Shown piece by piece: positions 12,301 to 22,449 of a DNA stretch of 64,000 nucleotides. The stretch covers positions 62,001 through 126,000 of the forward strand of contig SADC01001381.1 of assembly GCA_004194705.1 (NCBI GenBank), in the 5' to 3' direction. The notes beneath the pieces were generated by a model. It was not told where the DNA came from, searched no databases, and worked only from the letters and a program-made list of their open reading frames with translations. Both the position numbers and the translations under genes were made by a program. Within the stretch, counting starts at the first letter, position 1. Each line of letters starts with the position of its first letter. This DNA comes from Ditylenchus dipsaci (Eukaryota; Nematoda; Chromadorea; Rhabditida; Anguinidae).

Positions 12301-15300
12301 GATCACTCAGGCGCTTTCGATCACTCTTGGATTCGAGGCTTGAAGGCTTGGTCTTTTTCTTTCGATCAGATGACGAGGACGACGATGATCTAGTCAGAGA
12401 AGTTGTTTGAATAGTCTTCTTCGTAATTGAGAATTTATTCGGACTCATCTTTTGCGATCCATGTGGAGCCGAAAGATTTGAAAGAACTGAGTCAGGAATA
12501 GATGTAAGCTGAGCGCTTACTGCTTTCTTACTCTTCAGATCGGCACTGGCAAAAGACGCAGAATGAGGAAAGCACCTGAACAAATTACAGTTGAAAAGAC
12601 AACTATTTTGGCGCAAATTACATTTGCAGAACTGGTTTGAGCTTTTTAACGAAGACAGCTAGCATCTGAATGTACTTGCTCCTCTCCTCTGCATCCAATT
12701 TAAAACGCTCAATTTGTGCTCTCCCTAAAAATATTATTATGGAAATTTCAACGTTAATTTTTGAGCTAACCTTGAGATGTTTGGCCATACTGACCTCTTT
12801 GAATGTTTCAAAATCACATTCAGCTTTTGGGCAAACCAAAGTATGCTTCAAATGACAATCGCTAACGTGTGCCCTAATAGTTGGTGGTAAATATGTAAGA
12901 AACGCCAAAAGCACACCTTCTCCCTGCCTTAGATGTGACCTTCATATTGCAAACAAGACACTAAAAGACATTAAAAACAATTAAACTACATTTCAAGGAC
13001 CAAACCGCTGAACCTCCGTTGTCGACTGAACATGCAAGGATGTACTTTGCTGGATTGCACATCGGTAGAGATCTCATCTTGAACCACCCGAGGAGGAAAG
13101 CATCTAAAGAAACCCAATTATCTCCTAACTCAGAATAAAAAAACACACTTTCAAACATCTCTTCCATCTCTTTGAAGTAGATGTTCCACTCCTTCACGAC
13201 AGCCACTTTTTCTTCGCCTTCGAGTGCATTCGGGTTCAGGCCATGTATTTGGAGATGCATGCTGCCTTTTCCTCCCATAAAACACGAAGTCACAAAACGG
13301 ACAAGCCAGTGAGAGGTTCAAATGGATGCTGCCCACATGAGACCTAAAACTTGCGATCAGATTTACCAAGCAATAAATGGACTAGACCTCTTTCCAGCAT
13401 CCGTAAACACTTCGTGTCCACACAGTCGGCACTGAAAAGGTAGGTTAGAGAAATGAGAAACATGCAAAGACTTTAGAATATTACCATCGTACAATCCGAA
13501 ATCAATTGAAGGTTCGCCACATTGTTATCCTTGTCAACAAGACTGACAGACGGCTGAGCTCTTTTTCCGGCACGCTTTATTACTGGAAGACTTTCTTTCT
13601 CTCGCACATCTGATATCTTTTTTGGAGGCACATAAAGAACATCATCCGCATTGCCATCCTCTGAGCTAGATACATTTCCCTTGCGAGAGGACAAGTAAAC
13701 CACATCCTTTTTCAAATCCACAGCCACATTCTTCGGCACAGGTGATGATTCGCCAACATTCTTGACCAGATTCATAGAAGCAGGCACATTCAAGCTCTGT
13801 GATGGTGGAACCAGCTCTCCAGTAGGTACATTTTTTCTAATCGCACTACAAATGCAAAAGTCAACTCTTGAAACGGTTAATATTGCCAAACATACGCGAA
13901 CCCATTCGATATCACATAGTCCTCACCATATTTGCTAGCCAAAAGACAATCTTTGTATATTCCCATGCACAGATTGTCGACATAATTATTCTTCGCCTTC
14001 TAAAAGGGTGTTAGATCATACGCATTGAAACATGAGATTTGAAAACATACGTTTTGTAGGACATAATGATTATGAATCACCTGAAAATCAGGGTTTCTCG
14101 GGCGATCTAAAACCAAGAACAAATTTTTTACCTCATGCTCTGCAGCTTCCTGAGGATTGTAGCAACTAAAAGAGCAATCATCGCAGAGATGAGGAAAGTA
14201 GTCAAAATGAGCCGCTAAATGGAGAAAAAATAATGCTCCTGACAAGCGAAACAATTTCTAACCTATGTGGTCCGTAAGTCTCAACTTGACTACCTTCTCG
14301 TGACATTTGAGGCATTCGATCGACATAACGCTGCAAAAGTAATTTTTTTTAGAATCGCTGCTGTTAGTACTGACTAAAGCCCCCTCAGCCCCCCCCCTTG
14401 GCTAAGCTCATAGGTACGCTATAGAAAAGGTACTTTACATAGAGTTTACGCTACAGAGAGAGTGGACTGTATAGTCTACAGTGTATACACAAAGATAAAA
14501 GAACCCAAATTGAGGTAGACAAAATAAGTTCGATGCCTGAAATTCGCATGGTGTCCGAAAACTAAGGTTGCGATGCCTACCTGTAACGGTTTTAATGTAC
14601 GAAATTTGAATTGGCGGAGGAAATTTATCTTTCGTCGCGCATTGTACTCTTTCAAGTTATTTCGAACGACTCAAAGAGTACCGTGAGAGATGAAAGAAAA
14701 CTGTTCTCCGCCAATCAGTGTTTTAAAAATCGAACTTTCACACCTTGGTCACACTAACTTCATTTACCCTTTTCTCATATATTTTGTTTTGATATTTCAA
14801 AATATAAGGAACTAAACCTTCGATTCAGTGTGACTCTCGATGCGGTGTATGTTTTTCAGGTCCTCGGGAGCTACACTGAATCCAGAGGGGACTTTAGTTT
14901 GTTCCCGCTTAGAGTGCCACACCCGACCCAAGGCACATACCTATACGGTTCTTCAATAAGACTATATTTTTCAATGAAACTATATACTTTCAAACGCATT
15001 TTCAACCCCTTAAATTTGGGAAACGGTAAATTCGCCCACAGGTAAATTCGCCCACAGGTAAATTCGCCCACAGGTAGATTCGCCCACAGGTAGATTCGCC
15101 CACAGGTAAATTCGCCCACAGTAAATTCGCCCACAGTAAATTCGCCACAGGTAAATTCGCCCACAGTAAATTCGCCAACAGGTAAATTCACCACAAAAGT
15201 TGTCCCGATACGAAATGCTTTGTTACTGCTTGGTCACACTTTTGAAATTCATGCATTTTGAAAAGATTTTGCGGGAATTTAAATTTTTTAGTCTAAATTA

Positions 15301-18300
15301 ACCAAACCAAGTCGTCGTCCACTTGGAGCAAAAAATTTTTTTTACTTTTTCGGGTTCCAAAACCTGTTTTTTAAAGGAGGACAGACAATAGGGAGGGATT
15401 TTGACTAGAAAATAGGATTTTGCTACCTTAATTTAATTTAATTTTTATTTTTAACCCCAATTTTTTTACATCAATCATTATTACCATGAATCCACCCGAC
15501 AAAACACATAAGATCGAAGTTTGGAAACAAATTTTTTTTTCGAAAAATTTGCCCTGGTCCAATTCAGGGGGTAACGGTACTTTTCGGAGTTGTGTCAGAA
15601 CTAGAGTTGGTATTTTCCCGGGGAAAATTTAATTTTCCCGGGAAAATTCCCGGGAAATTCAATTTCTTGAGAAAAATCGGAATTTTTTCGGGAATTTTCC
15701 CGGGAAATTTCCGGGAATTTTCCCGTTTACCAACCCTAGTCAGAACCTTCATTTTCATAAATGCTCTAGTGGACATTGATATGAACAAGTCTATACTCAA
15801 AATGACGCAGAAAGCTGGGCTACATTTTGAGTATAACGTTGTATGTGACTGTGCTCGCGAAATGTGCGAAAAAAACCAAAGTTCTTAAAAAGATCCGAAA
15901 TTTCCCGAAAGCCTGGGTTCTTTTTTAGAATTTTGGTTTTTGCACATTTCGCAAGCACAGTCACATACAAAGTTATACTCAAAATGTAGCCCAACTTTCT
16001 GTCGTCATTTTAAGTATAGACTTGTTCATAACAATGTCCACTAGAGCATTTATGAAAATGAAAGTTCTGACACAATTCCGAAAAGTACCGTTACCCCCCT
16101 GAATTGGACCAGGGCAAATATTTCGAAAAAAAATTTTGTTTCAAACTTCGATCTCATGTGTTTTTTGTCGGTTGGATTCATGGTAATAACGATAAGTGTA
16201 AAAAAATTTGGGTTGAAAATAAAAATTAAATTAACTTAAGGTAGCAAATCCATTTTCTAGTCAAAATCCCTACCCTATTGTCTGTCCTCCTTTAACTAAC
16301 TCGGGCACGCTGAAGATGGTCTGACAGTGGCAAAACGCCGTTTTCTCGAGTATTTTTTGAGTTTTGGGCAATAATTGATTTCCTCAAAATCAATTATTAG
16401 CTAAACTCTGCCTTTCCACCACCAGTCAACTGGGCCCTACCCCACCAGTCAACTGGTTCTACCACCACTAGTCAAGTTAACCCTAAACCCGCACCACAAT
16501 ACTTGTAACAAAAAATATCAAAGTATATCGACACATCAAGGATAATTGATTTATTACAATATCAGAACGACTAATCGATATAGCTGATCACATCAAATTT
16601 ACTCCGCTTATATACCAAATTATACATAATTATATAAATTATATATATTTATACATAATTATATATATAATTATATACCAATTAACTGGCGGGGGTAGGC
16701 CAAGTTGACTGGTGGGGTAGGGCCAGTTGACTGGTAGGGAAAGGTTCAGGTGCTCCAGGTTCTCTTATCCATTAGGAGGTTCCTTCTTGGGCAATAATTG
16801 ATTTCCTCAAATCAATTATTTCGCAATACTCAAAAAGACCCGAGAAAACTAATGGCTGGCAGCCTGGTCATGGATGGACGATTCTGGTTTCATTTCTACG
16901 AGTTTCGAATCAATATTTTTGAAAACGATATCGGTGAATGTTGTATATCAAAAGATAGCCAAGACTTTGGTAAGTCTTTCATCTTCATGGTATCTGAATC
17001 TCAAAAAAACTATGTCGATTTCAGGCATATTGAAATGAAACCAGAATCGTCCATCCATGACCAGGCTGCTCGGCCACTTCTTCAGTCCTCTGAAAAAGCG
17101 ACAAAACACAGTAACACTTGTGATCTAATAGTGGTATATGATGCAATTTTTTGGACGGCTATCGATTACCGACGGTCAGTGAATTTTTTTTCGAAATTTT
17201 TGATCAAAATCGTCAATTTTCAGGGCAAAAGTTTCTGGAAAGTCGACCCTAATGCTAAAATCTCATCCTGAATCCGAATCCGTTGAGATCAGATCAAAAT
17301 TTTTTATAGATTGAGATACCCATTAAAATAGGTGAATGGTGCCAAATTCCTGATCCATCTACTTAAAATAGCTATATATCAGCCATAAAAATTATTTCGA
17401 TCTGATCTGAACGGATTCGGGATGAGATTTTGGTATTAGGGTCGACTTTCCAGAAATTTTTGGCCTAAAAATTGACGATTTTGATCAAAAATTTCAAAAA
17501 AAAATTCATTGACCGTCGGTAATCGATATTTTACCCAATTTTTTGCGCACTATCACGTGATATTTTTATTTTCTAAAATTGTCCTATAAAATTTTGAGAA
17601 AATTACGAAACCAAGTCACAGCCACCTTAATATCCGTCCAAAGGTCCTGGTTTTTTGGGGATTTTGGGGTCAAATTGTTTTGGCTCAATTTTGTGATATT
17701 TGATTGTGGTCTTGTGAGCCTTCGCACTAGTTCTGTTGCATTTTTCCTGCTGATCATTTTGGTATATTGTGAGCAAAAAATTTCATTGAAAAGTCAACGG
17801 GCGTAAGTCGAACAGAGTACCCTTCGAATTTCAATGCCAGGAAAACAACTGGTTTTACCTCTTCTCCTGTAATTTCTGAGTGACTTTTGTATAATTTTCA
17901 AAAAATTGACCGAAAATCGACCTTTTGCCCTGGTGGCCAAGGTAACCAACCTGAAAGGGTACTCCGGTCTATTATACGACGGTCTGTTCAAGAAAGAGCG
18001 CACGTCAAACGCCGAAGAGGAAGAAGAAGGAAGTGGAACAGAAATGGAAGATAACAAAATTATGCCGATAATGATATATTCCTCGATGATTATGATTGAA
18101 CCGCCATGATATGTGTTGATATGTAACATAGTTGTCAATGAAGTTGGTTTGTGTATAAATTCAAAGATTTATGCAATTTTTGATCAATTACCGATTTAAT
18201 TTACCGTGCGTGAATTTACTGTGGACGAATTTAAAAAACGGATGTCTAAGTCTAATATGGATTTTCGAAGACCTATCGAATGGTATACAACGTTTTTCGA

Positions 18301-20862
18301 TAGCCCACCGACACTATCTGAGGTTCCCTTGTTAGGGAAGGGTTGGCCAGTTTATGTTAGGACGAACTTCAAAATATCTTACAACGGAACCTCGCGAACT
18401 TGTTTTTCACTTGCAAATTAGAGTTTAGTCTCATCGGATAGCCAGTATGCGACTTTAAATCGAATCTGTCGAGATCTCGGGCCATAGGCCAAAAAAGTTG
18501 GAATGAATCGCCTAGGTCACAGGTTAGAATACCACTGGTTGCAAGTTATTTATTTACTTCAATTTTTAAATTTTACCTTTCTTTAATAAGTTTTTAGATA
18601 GCTAAGAGCCTGAAGATCATTTAGACATTAAACGTGTAAATAAAGTTTGTAAAAAGGGGTGTGCACCCAGTAGTATTCGAACCTGTGGCCTAGGCAATGC
18701 GTGTATGAAGCCACCATTTAAATTCAAAAATGCCTTGGTCCTGGCCTATGGACCGAGATTTCAACAGATTTGATTTAAAGCCACATTATGATTATCCAAT
18801 CTGACCAAACTCTAATTTGCGAGTGAAAAACAAGTCGGCGAGGTTCCCTTGTTAGACTCATGTTTAAGTCCGTCCAATATACGCTGGCCAACCGTTGTCT
18901 AAGCCTAAATTATAAAAAAATCAACATGAGACCAAGGCCGAAAAGTGGGCTCTAGGCAAATTCGCCCACACTGAATTCACCCACAGTAAGAATAACCACA
19001 GGGGATTCGCCACAGTAATTTTGCGGACGGTAAATTCGCCCACAACTCGAATTTGATTTTTCTGCTTTTATATTCATGAGATTATGACATACTATTATAC
19101 TTAAAAAACGTGTTCCGGAAAAGAGTTGTGGGCGAATTTACCTGTGGGCGAATTTACCGTGGGCGAATTTACCTGTGGGCGAATCTACCTGTGGGCGAAT
19201 TCACCGTTATCCGAAAAGTGTCCTATTGTCCTTTCATAGGAGTGAAAGCTGTTAAGGAGATAGTCTCGACACGAAAGGATTATACCCTAAATTTTTTTTT
19301 CAAATGAGGTTTTAGAGCCATAGTTGCTATCTCGGACAAACTTGTGCGAAAAAAAAATTGGATTAACATCATTAATATTTTTTTCTTTCAAAGATACCCT
19401 AAAAATGCATACGTAAAAGTGAAAAAAAACTATAGAAAAGGGTTGACTGGTCTTCTATCCCATTTCGATTTTTAGGGTAATTTTTGAAGGAATTTAGAAA
19501 TTCTGATATTAATGATATCAATCCAACTTTTAATTTCGCACAAGTTTGTCTGAGATTGCAACACCGAGTTGTCGACAAAATCTGGCTCTAAAGCCACATT
19601 TCATAAGCACAAATCTTGGGATAATCCTTTCGTGTCGAGACTATCTCCTTAACAGCTTTCACCCTCCCTTTAGTCTAAAAAATTTTTCAGGATTCGAAAG
19701 ACTCCACCGCAAACCTCGCTTTTTCCCGATTACCCTAATATGAAAGTTCCAGGAGGGGGAAGGTAATTTAAAACTTAATTCATTTATGTTCTTATTTGAA
19801 AAAAAAATTTTGCAGCGATCACCGACCTTTTCTAGTCTATATGGCTATTCCAGTGGTTGACTTTCGGTATGCTAACGAAAGTGGCACCCAGTATCCCTCT
19901 ACCACACTTTGTACGAGACTCCGTATGTCAATGAACACTTGTTTGATAGAGATAATTTTGCTGTTCGCTTCAATGTAGTCAAAGTTATTTTTTACTAAAA
20001 TTACTTTTCAGATACACCGAGCAGTAGGTCAGTATTGGGCCGAGTTGGCTAGATCCTTTGCTGATGCTAACATAATACCTCTGAACATCACTATTTTTGC
20101 AAAGAAGCTGATACATGGATATGTCTCAGACTTGAAACAAAATATGGAGCCTTCAAAAACTTGCCAGAAGCTAAGATGCTACTATCCAGTTGGACAAACT
20201 GGTCGCCAAATCTCAAGTAAAAACCCTTTTCACTAAGTTAGTTTATTTTTAGCAAAGCATTCAGGAGTTTTTGAGCCAAGCAGAAAATTTTGATTCAATA
20301 ATACTGAATCAAAGCTTGGATGACTTTGAACTGTCAGGCCCGAATTATTCAATTCCTGCCATAAATCGACGTCTCAAGCAGTGGATAGATGCTTCTTAAA
20401 TCCAAGGTATTAGGCAAGCTCATAATTTTCTGGATTGTTTCTTAACCCGATTCCATAACGGGAATTTTTTCACTCGACCGCTTGTTTTTGAAGGCTTTTG
20501 GTTAGCGAGCATATGTTAGGACGGACTCATACATGAATCCTAGATATTTTTTAGTCCTTCCAAGAGACGCTGGCCAACCTGACCAAAATTTGAATAGTTT
20601 AAATGATTTTTTCAGAGGGATGAAGAATCGTCCTTAAAACGTCATGTACTCTTCTCCATGAGCGGCGACGACACTTATTCAGGTGTAGTAATGGCAGCGG
20701 TTTACCAGCAGGTTGATTTCCTTAGCTATTTTACAACTCTAGGGTGAACATTATTTAGATAGAAAATGTAAAAGATGCAAAAACAGCTGAGCAAAAATAA
20801 AAGCAGGTCGAGAATTGGCTATCCAATTTCTGTTGTGCAATACTCAGTTCAATGTGCTATTA
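6366..20862 (+). CDS. Glutamate carboxypeptidase II-like M28B peptidase
   Basis: Type II membrane metallopeptidase related to GCPII/NAALADase, which removes C-terminal glutamate from peptides or folates outside the cell. The start at 6366 gives a short cytosolic tail followed by a hydrophobic anchor ([19 protein letters not shown]). Homologous exons follow at about 6547-6715, 6900-7125, 7225-7365, 7405-7725, 9150-9345, 9391-9528, 10150-10244, 10289-10390, about 10430-10550, 19690-19761, 19815-19974, 20012-20215, about 20250-20408, 20617-20711 and about 20760-20862. The zinc and catalytic residues seen in GCPII are present: His and Asp in [14 protein letters not shown], the Glu pair in WDAEEYG, Asp in YLNVDLIS, and His before TLYET. 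About a dozen one-base shifts break the frame, mostly in homopolymers. A 9-kb intron holds an antisense zinc-finger gene. Family assignment is firm; whether this is a working gene or a pseudogene is open. Confidence 0.8.
7192..9050 (+). repeat. Segmental duplicate, copy 2 (inside GCPII gene)
   Basis: Partner of 629-2335, and the copy embedded in the apparent full-length gene. It contains the same two exons, then a TA-flanked foldback at 7760-8178 and the TAACCCTAGG foldback at about 8405-9045. The exon at 7405-7725 has several frame shifts relative to copy 1, for example AGAGCAG here against AGAGGCAG there near 7441. The differences are dominated by single-base indels rather than substitutions. 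Confidence 0.9.
9785..9938. mobile_element. hAT-like mini-element, GAATTCTC interior
   Basis: The element spans 9793-9930 and is flanked on both sides by the perfect 8-bp duplication GTCCGTAC. Its ends are TAGGGTTGT and ACAACCTA. The interior repeats the palindromic word GAGAATTCTC and variants. The 8-bp duplication fits the hAT target pattern nTnnnnAn. It sits inside the spacer of a larger foldback (about 9660-10085) whose arms carry GCCTAAGCC-type words. There is no coding capacity. Confidence 0.85.
10780..12109. repeat. Intronic foldbacks, no gene seen
   Basis: From about 10790 to 11340 there is a foldback whose outer arms contain CGAAATTTCGGTCCGACGAA and its complement, with family A arms (AACTAAGTGGTCGTCCACC, ATGCTGAAGATGGTTTG) in the middle. 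From 11340 to 12109 no repeat arms or coding exons could be supported. This is intron of the GCPII gene and lies downstream of the antisense zinc-finger gene. Confidence 0.6.
12110..14326 (-). CDS. Multi-zinc-finger protein with repeated finger pairs
   Basis: Start ATG at 14326, just after a TTTTGCAG acceptor. The first exon encodes [16 protein letters not shown], continuing after a 48-nt intron into [12 protein letters not shown] and then HEVIHNH. Two later modules repeat the same plan: [15 protein letters not shown] followed by [19 protein letters not shown], and [15 protein letters not shown] followed by [15 protein letters not shown]. The pattern is C-x2-C, two His, C-x2-C, two His, with an intron at the same place after the GKR/GRR motif in both. 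A Ser/Lys/Val-rich linker separates modules 1 and 2, and the C-terminus is Ser/Lys/Arg-rich ([16 protein letters not shown]). A nuclear nucleic-acid-binding role is inferred from the fingers. One frame shift lies in a GGGAGGAAAAGG run near 13275. The gene is antisense within a GCPII intron. Confidence 0.7.
14330..15284. repeat. Intron with hairpin and minisatellite
   Basis: A hairpin at about 14500-14760 pairs arms holding TACTCTTT and AAAGAGTA; the same hairpin type recurs at 22978-23176. At 15021-15195 there is a 16-17 bp minisatellite with consensus AGGTAAATTCGCCCAC and about ten slightly varying units. The long minus-strand frame over the array, which repeats VGEFTCG, is an artefact of the repeat length and is not a gene. 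Confidence 0.75.
15285..16450. mobile_element. Nested foldbacks: three insertions deep
   Basis: The outer layer is a family A foldback (AACCAAACCAAG on the left, resuming at about 16293 with CTAACTCGGGCACGCTGAAG). Inserted in it is a 0.9-kb foldback, about 15377-16289, with ends AGGAGGACAGACAATAGGG and its complement, flanked by TTAA on each side. Inserted in the left arm of that element is a 137-bp hAT-like mini-element (15602-15738). The two arms of the 0.9-kb element are otherwise close complements. The TTAA flanks resemble piggyBac-type targets, but the ends do not match the usual CCC start, so the superfamily is not assigned. Confidence 0.8.
15594..15746. mobile_element. hAT-like mini-element with empty site available
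   Basis: The element is 15602-15738 and carries the perfect 8-bp duplication GTCAGAAC on each side. Its ends are TAGAGTTGG and CCAACCCTA. The interior repeats TTCCCGGGAA and close variants. The opposite arm of the host foldback, near 16063-16070, retains the uninserted sequence (one copy of GTTCTGAC on the plus strand), so the insertion boundaries are shown directly within this window. GTCAGAAC fits the hAT target pattern nTnnnnAn. Confidence 0.9.
16410..19246. repeat. Series of foldbacks in the GCPII intron
   Basis: Inverted repeats are readable at about 16410-16745 (CACCAGTCAACTGG words, with a TA-rich centre), 16855-17070 (CCTGGTCATGGATGGACGAT), 17115-17555 (GGATTCGGGATGAGATTTT) and 18310-18865 (GAACCTCGC ends). 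The arms of the last contain tRNA-like B-box sequence CACAGGTTCGAAT. At 18955-19050 and 19125-19205 the GTAAATTCGCCCACA minisatellite occurs in opposite orientations and forms a hairpin. The long plus-strand frame at 16798-17271 crosses two of these hairpins and is not a credible gene. Confidence 0.7.
19247..19660. mobile_element. Foldback upstream of a GCPII exon
   Basis: The arms contain CTGTTAAGGAGATAGTCTCG and the complement CGAGACTATCTCCTTAACAG, with inner pairing around GGCTCTAAAGCCACATTT. It ends about 30 bp before the GCPII exon at 19690. No coding capacity was seen. Confidence 0.75.
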
Positions 20863-20908
20863 ATACTTTGAATCATCATGTTTAATTGTTATATTAAAAT
20901 CTATAATT

Positions 20909-21465
20909 AATGGCTCATTTATAACGTTGTCGTTGGAAAAAGGCTAAGTTTTACTATACACCTCACTCAAGTGTAGTATACACCTTCAGTCAAATTAGCT
21001 TGGGGGACCAAGGCAACTTTTTTTAAAATAAAATAATTTTAAAATTATGCCTTGTCCCAAGCTAATTTGACTGAAGGGTGTATACTACACTTGAGTGAAG
21101 GGTGTATACTACACTTGATCCGGAAAAAATGTTTTATAACGCCAACGACAACGACGACCTATTTATAAAAAACGACAACGACAAACGACAACGAAAATTT
21201 TTCTTACAAATTAGACAAATTTTGCATTTTAAGTCAGAATTTTAAGGATTAACTATATTCTCCACACGTTTTCCTTGAAACCTCGTCTGAGAATGCGAAA
21301 TTTGTCCAATTTTGAATGAAAAATTTCGTTGTCCTTGTCGTCGTCGTTGTCGTTGGATTTTTTACAAATAGGTCGTCGTTGTCGTTGTCGTCGTCGTTGG
21401 CGAAAAAAGGGTTTTATAAAAAAAATTCCAACGACAACGACAACGTTTATAAATGAGCCATAAGA
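20909..21465. mobile_element. Foldback with CAACGA-rich arms
   Basis: The outer arms are TGGCTCATTTATAACGTTGT and its complement near 21440. The interior contains (CAACGA)n-like runs on one side and (TCGTTG)n on the other. A second hairpin is nested in the left part (about 20975-21110, word GTATACTACACTTGA). No gene. It lies just downstream of the apparent GCPII C-terminus. Confidence 0.75.
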
Positions 21466-22449
21466 TCCTGTGGGAATTGTATTCAAAGTTTTAAAACGTG
21501 TAAAGATGAAAAATTTATAAAAAAGTGCATAAGTCCGGCCGAAAACCAGATTGTATCACTGTTGCCTTTCTCTTAATAGAAAAATACGGTAGTTGATACA
21601 GTCGACTCTCGATAAACCATCACCATCCGATACGATCAATTGTACAGTTATCTAAGTACACTATTTGCATATTTTACGTTTTTAGCGCACATTAAGGATG
21701 TTTAGTGCACATTTTATGCGCATATTTTTGATCGGTTTCGTGCATAGAATTATGCTCCTAGTCATAAAGTTTGATAAGTTGGTAGTTGCTCCTAATTAGA
21801 TTTGTTTCTAACAGGAAAATATCCGCGAGACCCAAAATGAAAAACTAGTTTAGTTGTCAGGAGTTTAATGCGGTTAATTTCATATTATTTGTGACTTAAC
21901 AATATTTTTTTCAAATTCTGAGAAATGTTATATTTTCACTGCAACGTAAATAAATTGATAACAATTCAAATAAGTTTACAGGGTGGTCCAATTTTTCGCC
22001 GCTTTTATTTTAATCATACCTTTTTTTCTGGATCGAACGGTTCTACTGCAGAGTCTGTTGCCAAAAACAGCTTGGTCCCCCCTGTTGTTTTTTTGTAAAA
22101 ATTAGCTTGGTCCACCCTGTTATTTTCTAGGACTTTTTAGCGGTTAGCGAACTCAAATTCCTGTAAACAAATTTCTGTAAAATTAAATAGAAATTTGTTT
22201 GGTGTACAATGTGAAAAACACGATTTTCGCTGAATTGCTTTTGGCCTTACCGTCCAGAGGACATCTTTAGACCAGACATCTTCATAACACATGGAGGACC
22301 AAACAGAAATCGCGTTTTTTAACATTCTATACCAAACAAATTGCTTTTTATTTCTGAATCGGTCTGCGTCTACAGAAATTCGGAATTCGATCCAGAAATA
22401 AAATTATGGTTGAAACAAAAGCGGCAGAAAAATTAGACCACCCTGTATA
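21466..22449. mobile_element. TA-flanked foldback, ACAGGGTGGTCC ends
   Basis: Bases 21466-21978 hold only an isolated CAGTCGACTCTCG motif near 21600 and otherwise nothing recognisable. The foldback at about 21979-22445 has ends CAGGGTGGTCCAATTTTTC and its complement, with TA outside, a mariner-like arrangement. Its right end touches the stop codon region of the Srt receptor gene on the opposite strand, so the last codons of that gene may have been shaped by the insertion. Confidence 0.7.

Noticed and set aside
12052..12393. 113-aa plus-strand frame
   Set aside because: Antisense to the Ser/Lys-rich last exon of the zinc-finger gene; no coding support of its own.
14871..15194. 107-aa open frame repeating VGEFTCG
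   Set aside because: The frame is produced by the minisatellite unit length; there is no start context, splice site or family match.
15021..15195. CRISPR-like array of regular short repeats
   Set aside because: Units are 16-17 bp, directly adjacent and without unique spacers, and the context is an animal gene intron. It is a minisatellite.
16798..17271. 157-aa open frame on the plus strand
   Set aside because: It runs through two foldback arms and the second half of a third element; composition follows the repeats and no domain is visible.
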